7,382 nt of DNA from Thermoflexibacter sp. (GTDB lineage Bacteria; Bacteroidota; Bacteroidia; Cytophagales; Thermoflexibacteraceae): assembly GCA_025455345.1 (NCBI GenBank), contig JALOMS010000224.1:1-7382 (forward strand), given 5' to 3'. Positions 6,299 to 7,382 of the stretch are shown here, in pieces. The position numbers and the translations under genes are program-made. Each line of letters starts with the position of its first letter. Position 1 is the first letter of the stretch. The notes below the pieces were generated by a model that saw nothing but the letters and a program-made list of their open reading frames with translations, was not told where the DNA came from and did not search any database.

Positions 6299-7003
6299 AT
6301 GAAAAAGCAGTTCGTTCATTTGATGATTATTTTGTTTGTTTCTCTTTTGGCGCAGACTACTTTATTGGCTCAGAAAACAACAGAAAGAAATCTCAATTCG
6401 TTTGAGAAAGTAAAAATTGGTGGTGGTTTTAATGTTACTATCCAACAAGGAAGTTCAGAAAATATTAAGATTACAGCTTCGGGCATAGACTTAGAAGACA
6501 TCATTACTGAAGTAGAAGGAAGTACACTTAATATACGTACTCGTAATGATAAATGGGATTGGAAAAACAACTATGATGTGGATATTGTATTGACTTACAA
6601 GAGTATAGAATCTATTAGCTCAAGCGGCTCTTCGAGAATATATGTCAAATCAAAGATAAAAAGCACAGAATTTGAGCTTAGACTTTCTGGTTCGGGCAAG
6701 TTTGAGGGCGAAGTAGAAGTAGAAAGGCTTGAGGTTTCTCTGAGCGGTTCGGGCGATGTAGAAATTGCTGGCTCTGCCAAAGAGCAAAATATCAGCATAT
6801 CTGGTTCGGGTGATGTAGAAGCCATAGAGTTAAAGGCTTCTTCTACGAAAATTTCTATTTCTGGCTCTGGAAATGCCAAAGTGTATGCGAGCGAAGAACT
6901 CGACGCAAGGGTAACAGGCTCTGGAGATGTGCGCTTTGCGGGTAATCCACAGAAACAGATTTTTAAAAGCACAGGCTCTGGCTCTATCAGAAAAGTAAAT
7001 TAG
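6299..7003 (+). CDS. Secreted head-GIN domain (DUF2807) protein
   Basis: The 234-residue product starts with a signal peptide (hydrophobic core about 7-19, LLAQ at 22-25, cleavage near 24-25) and has no later membrane segment, so it should be periplasmic or surface exposed. The mature part matches the putative auto-transporter adhesin head GIN domain: FEKVKIGGGFNVTIQQG at 35-51 opens it, followed by short β-strand repeats. Six S/TGSG turns (130, 149, 168, 188, 206 and 225) recur every 18-20 residues, with a related SSGSS at 108-112, consistent with coils of a right-handed β-solenoid. The DNA of neighbouring repeats is also alike. The function is unknown, and the adhesin name is only a family label. 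Length is normal and both ends look intact. It stands alone between a non-coding interval and a large stem-loop. Confidence 0.9.
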   Translation: MKKQFVHLMIILFVSLLAQTTLLAQKTTERNLNSFEKVKIGGGFNVTIQQGSSENIKITASGIDLEDIITEVEGSTLNIRTRNDKWDWKNNYDVDIVLTYKSIESISSSGSSRIYVKSKIKSTEFELRLSGSGKFEGEVEVERLEVSLSGSGDVEIAGSAKEQNISISGSGDVEAIELKASSTKISISGSGNAKVYASEELDARVTGSGDVRFAGNPQKQIFKSTGSGSIRKVN

Positions 7004-7034
7004 AAAAATAGCTTACTCATGAGTCTTCCTCTTG

Positions 7035-7078
7035 TAGCCCAGCACTAATATTTTTGTACAATTATTAGTGCTGGGCTA
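7035..7078. terminator. Long perfect stem-loop between convergent genes
   Basis: Two perfect 16-base arms (TAGCCCAGCACTAATA at 7035-7050 and its complement at 7063-7078) flank a 12-base loop. It begins 31 bases after the head-GIN stop and ends 42 bases before the stop of the convergent phosphatase gene, the expected place for a bidirectional terminator. No T tract follows the stem on either strand; the only T5 is in the loop. An outer seven-base repeat, TTACTCA (7013-7019) and TGAGTAA (7080-7086), could extend the structure. Confidence 0.6.
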
Positions 7079-7120
7079 TTGAGTAACCCACTGATTAGAT
7101 ACTTAATAATCTACAACTTT

Positions 7121-7382
7121 TTAGAGTTTTATGCCGATGACCAATACATCATCTGTTTGTTCTCCTTGTCCTTTCCATTGCTCAAACTCGTCTTCTAATC
7201 GCTTTACTTGTAGGTCTATGGGCATATAACTGATGGAGTGTAAGAAGTTGCGGAAGCGTTTACTCATATATTTTTCATTATGCCTTCCGCCAAATTGGTC
7301 TTGAAAGCCGTCAGAGAAAATGTAAAACATACGAGTAGAATTTTCTATGTAGGCAATATCTTCTTTTTTACCTATTCCATTG
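7121..7382 (-). CDS. SpoIIE-family protein phosphatase, C-terminal end (partial)
   Basis: The frame is open from the right edge to a TAA at 7121-7123, giving 87 C-terminal residues; the N-terminus is outside the window. The visible part is the end of a PP2C-like SpoIIE serine/threonine phosphatase domain. FYIFSDGFQDQFGG carries the family's metal-binding Asp in SDG, followed by a KR-rich helix and the closing block GEQTDDVLVIGIKL, where TDD holds another metal-binding Asp. In Bacteroidota this tail usually belongs to large sensors with TPR, 7TM or GAF modules ahead of the phosphatase, often in partner-switching or stress signalling, but which module is present cannot be seen. The methionine read from 7330 is internal to the domain and is not a credible start. 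Confidence 0.9.
   Translation of the reverse strand, partial: NGIGKKEDIAYIENSTRMFYIFSDGFQDQFGGRHNEKYMSKRFRNFLHSISYMPIDLQVKRLEDEFEQWKGQGEQTDDVLVIGIKL

Noticed and set aside
6595..6972. 125-codon minus-strand open frame with repeated SPEP motifs
   Set aside because: It lies wholly inside the head-GIN gene, and its SPEP repeats are the reverse-complement reading of the SGSG-encoding DNA. It is a shadow of a repetitive gene.

Overview
The window looks like ordinary chromosome of a low-GC (AT-rich) member of the Bacteroidota, most likely a Cytophagia-type lineage. This is inferred from gene content: a Bacteroidota-style MuiA/DUF4139 protein, a head-GIN (DUF2807) secreted protein, a SpoIIE/PP2C phosphatase tail of the form common in that group, start codons without Shine-Dalgarno sequences, and TAnnTTTG-type -7 promoter elements. 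The species cannot be named from the sequence.

Layout, left to right: (1) bases 2-97 hold the 3' end of an unrecognised plus-strand gene, followed by a hairpin with a T6 tract (109-133) and a second hairpin (137-155). (2) 292-1938 (+) encodes a secreted MuiA-family protein, convergent with (3) nadD at 1948-2520 (-), leaving only 9 bases between them. (4) A 48-base divergent promoter region contains a perfect palindrome that places a -7 box on each strand, plus a tandem 15-base duplication of the nadD start-codon region. (5) 2569-3564 (+) encodes a family-9 (heptosyltransferase-type) glycosyltransferase. (6) 3697-5208 (+) encodes a ChlI/MoxR-like AAA+ ATPase. (7) 5260-6027 (+) is kdsB, for CMP-Kdo synthesis. 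(8) 6028-6298 is non-coding and carries two palindromes enclosed by an 11-base inverted repeat, which looks like a decayed REP/MITE-type element. (9) 6299-7003 (+) encodes a secreted head-GIN repeat protein. (10) A large 16-bp stem-loop separates it from (11) the C-terminal end of a SpoIIE-family phosphatase running in from the right on the minus strand (7121 to the window end).

Functionally, the GT9 enzyme and KdsB both point to lipopolysaccharide core synthesis, and the MuiA and GIN proteins are envelope or exported proteins. NadD is NAD housekeeping, and the AAA+ protein and phosphatase are regulatory or chaperone-like. No defence island, phage, complete insertion sequence, CRISPR array or RNA gene was seen, and I found no convincing new multi-gene system. 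The most interesting signals are non-coding: the divergent promoter palindrome with start duplication, the paired palindromes, the terminal stem-loop, and a short motif shared by the upstream regions of the two exported-protein genes.
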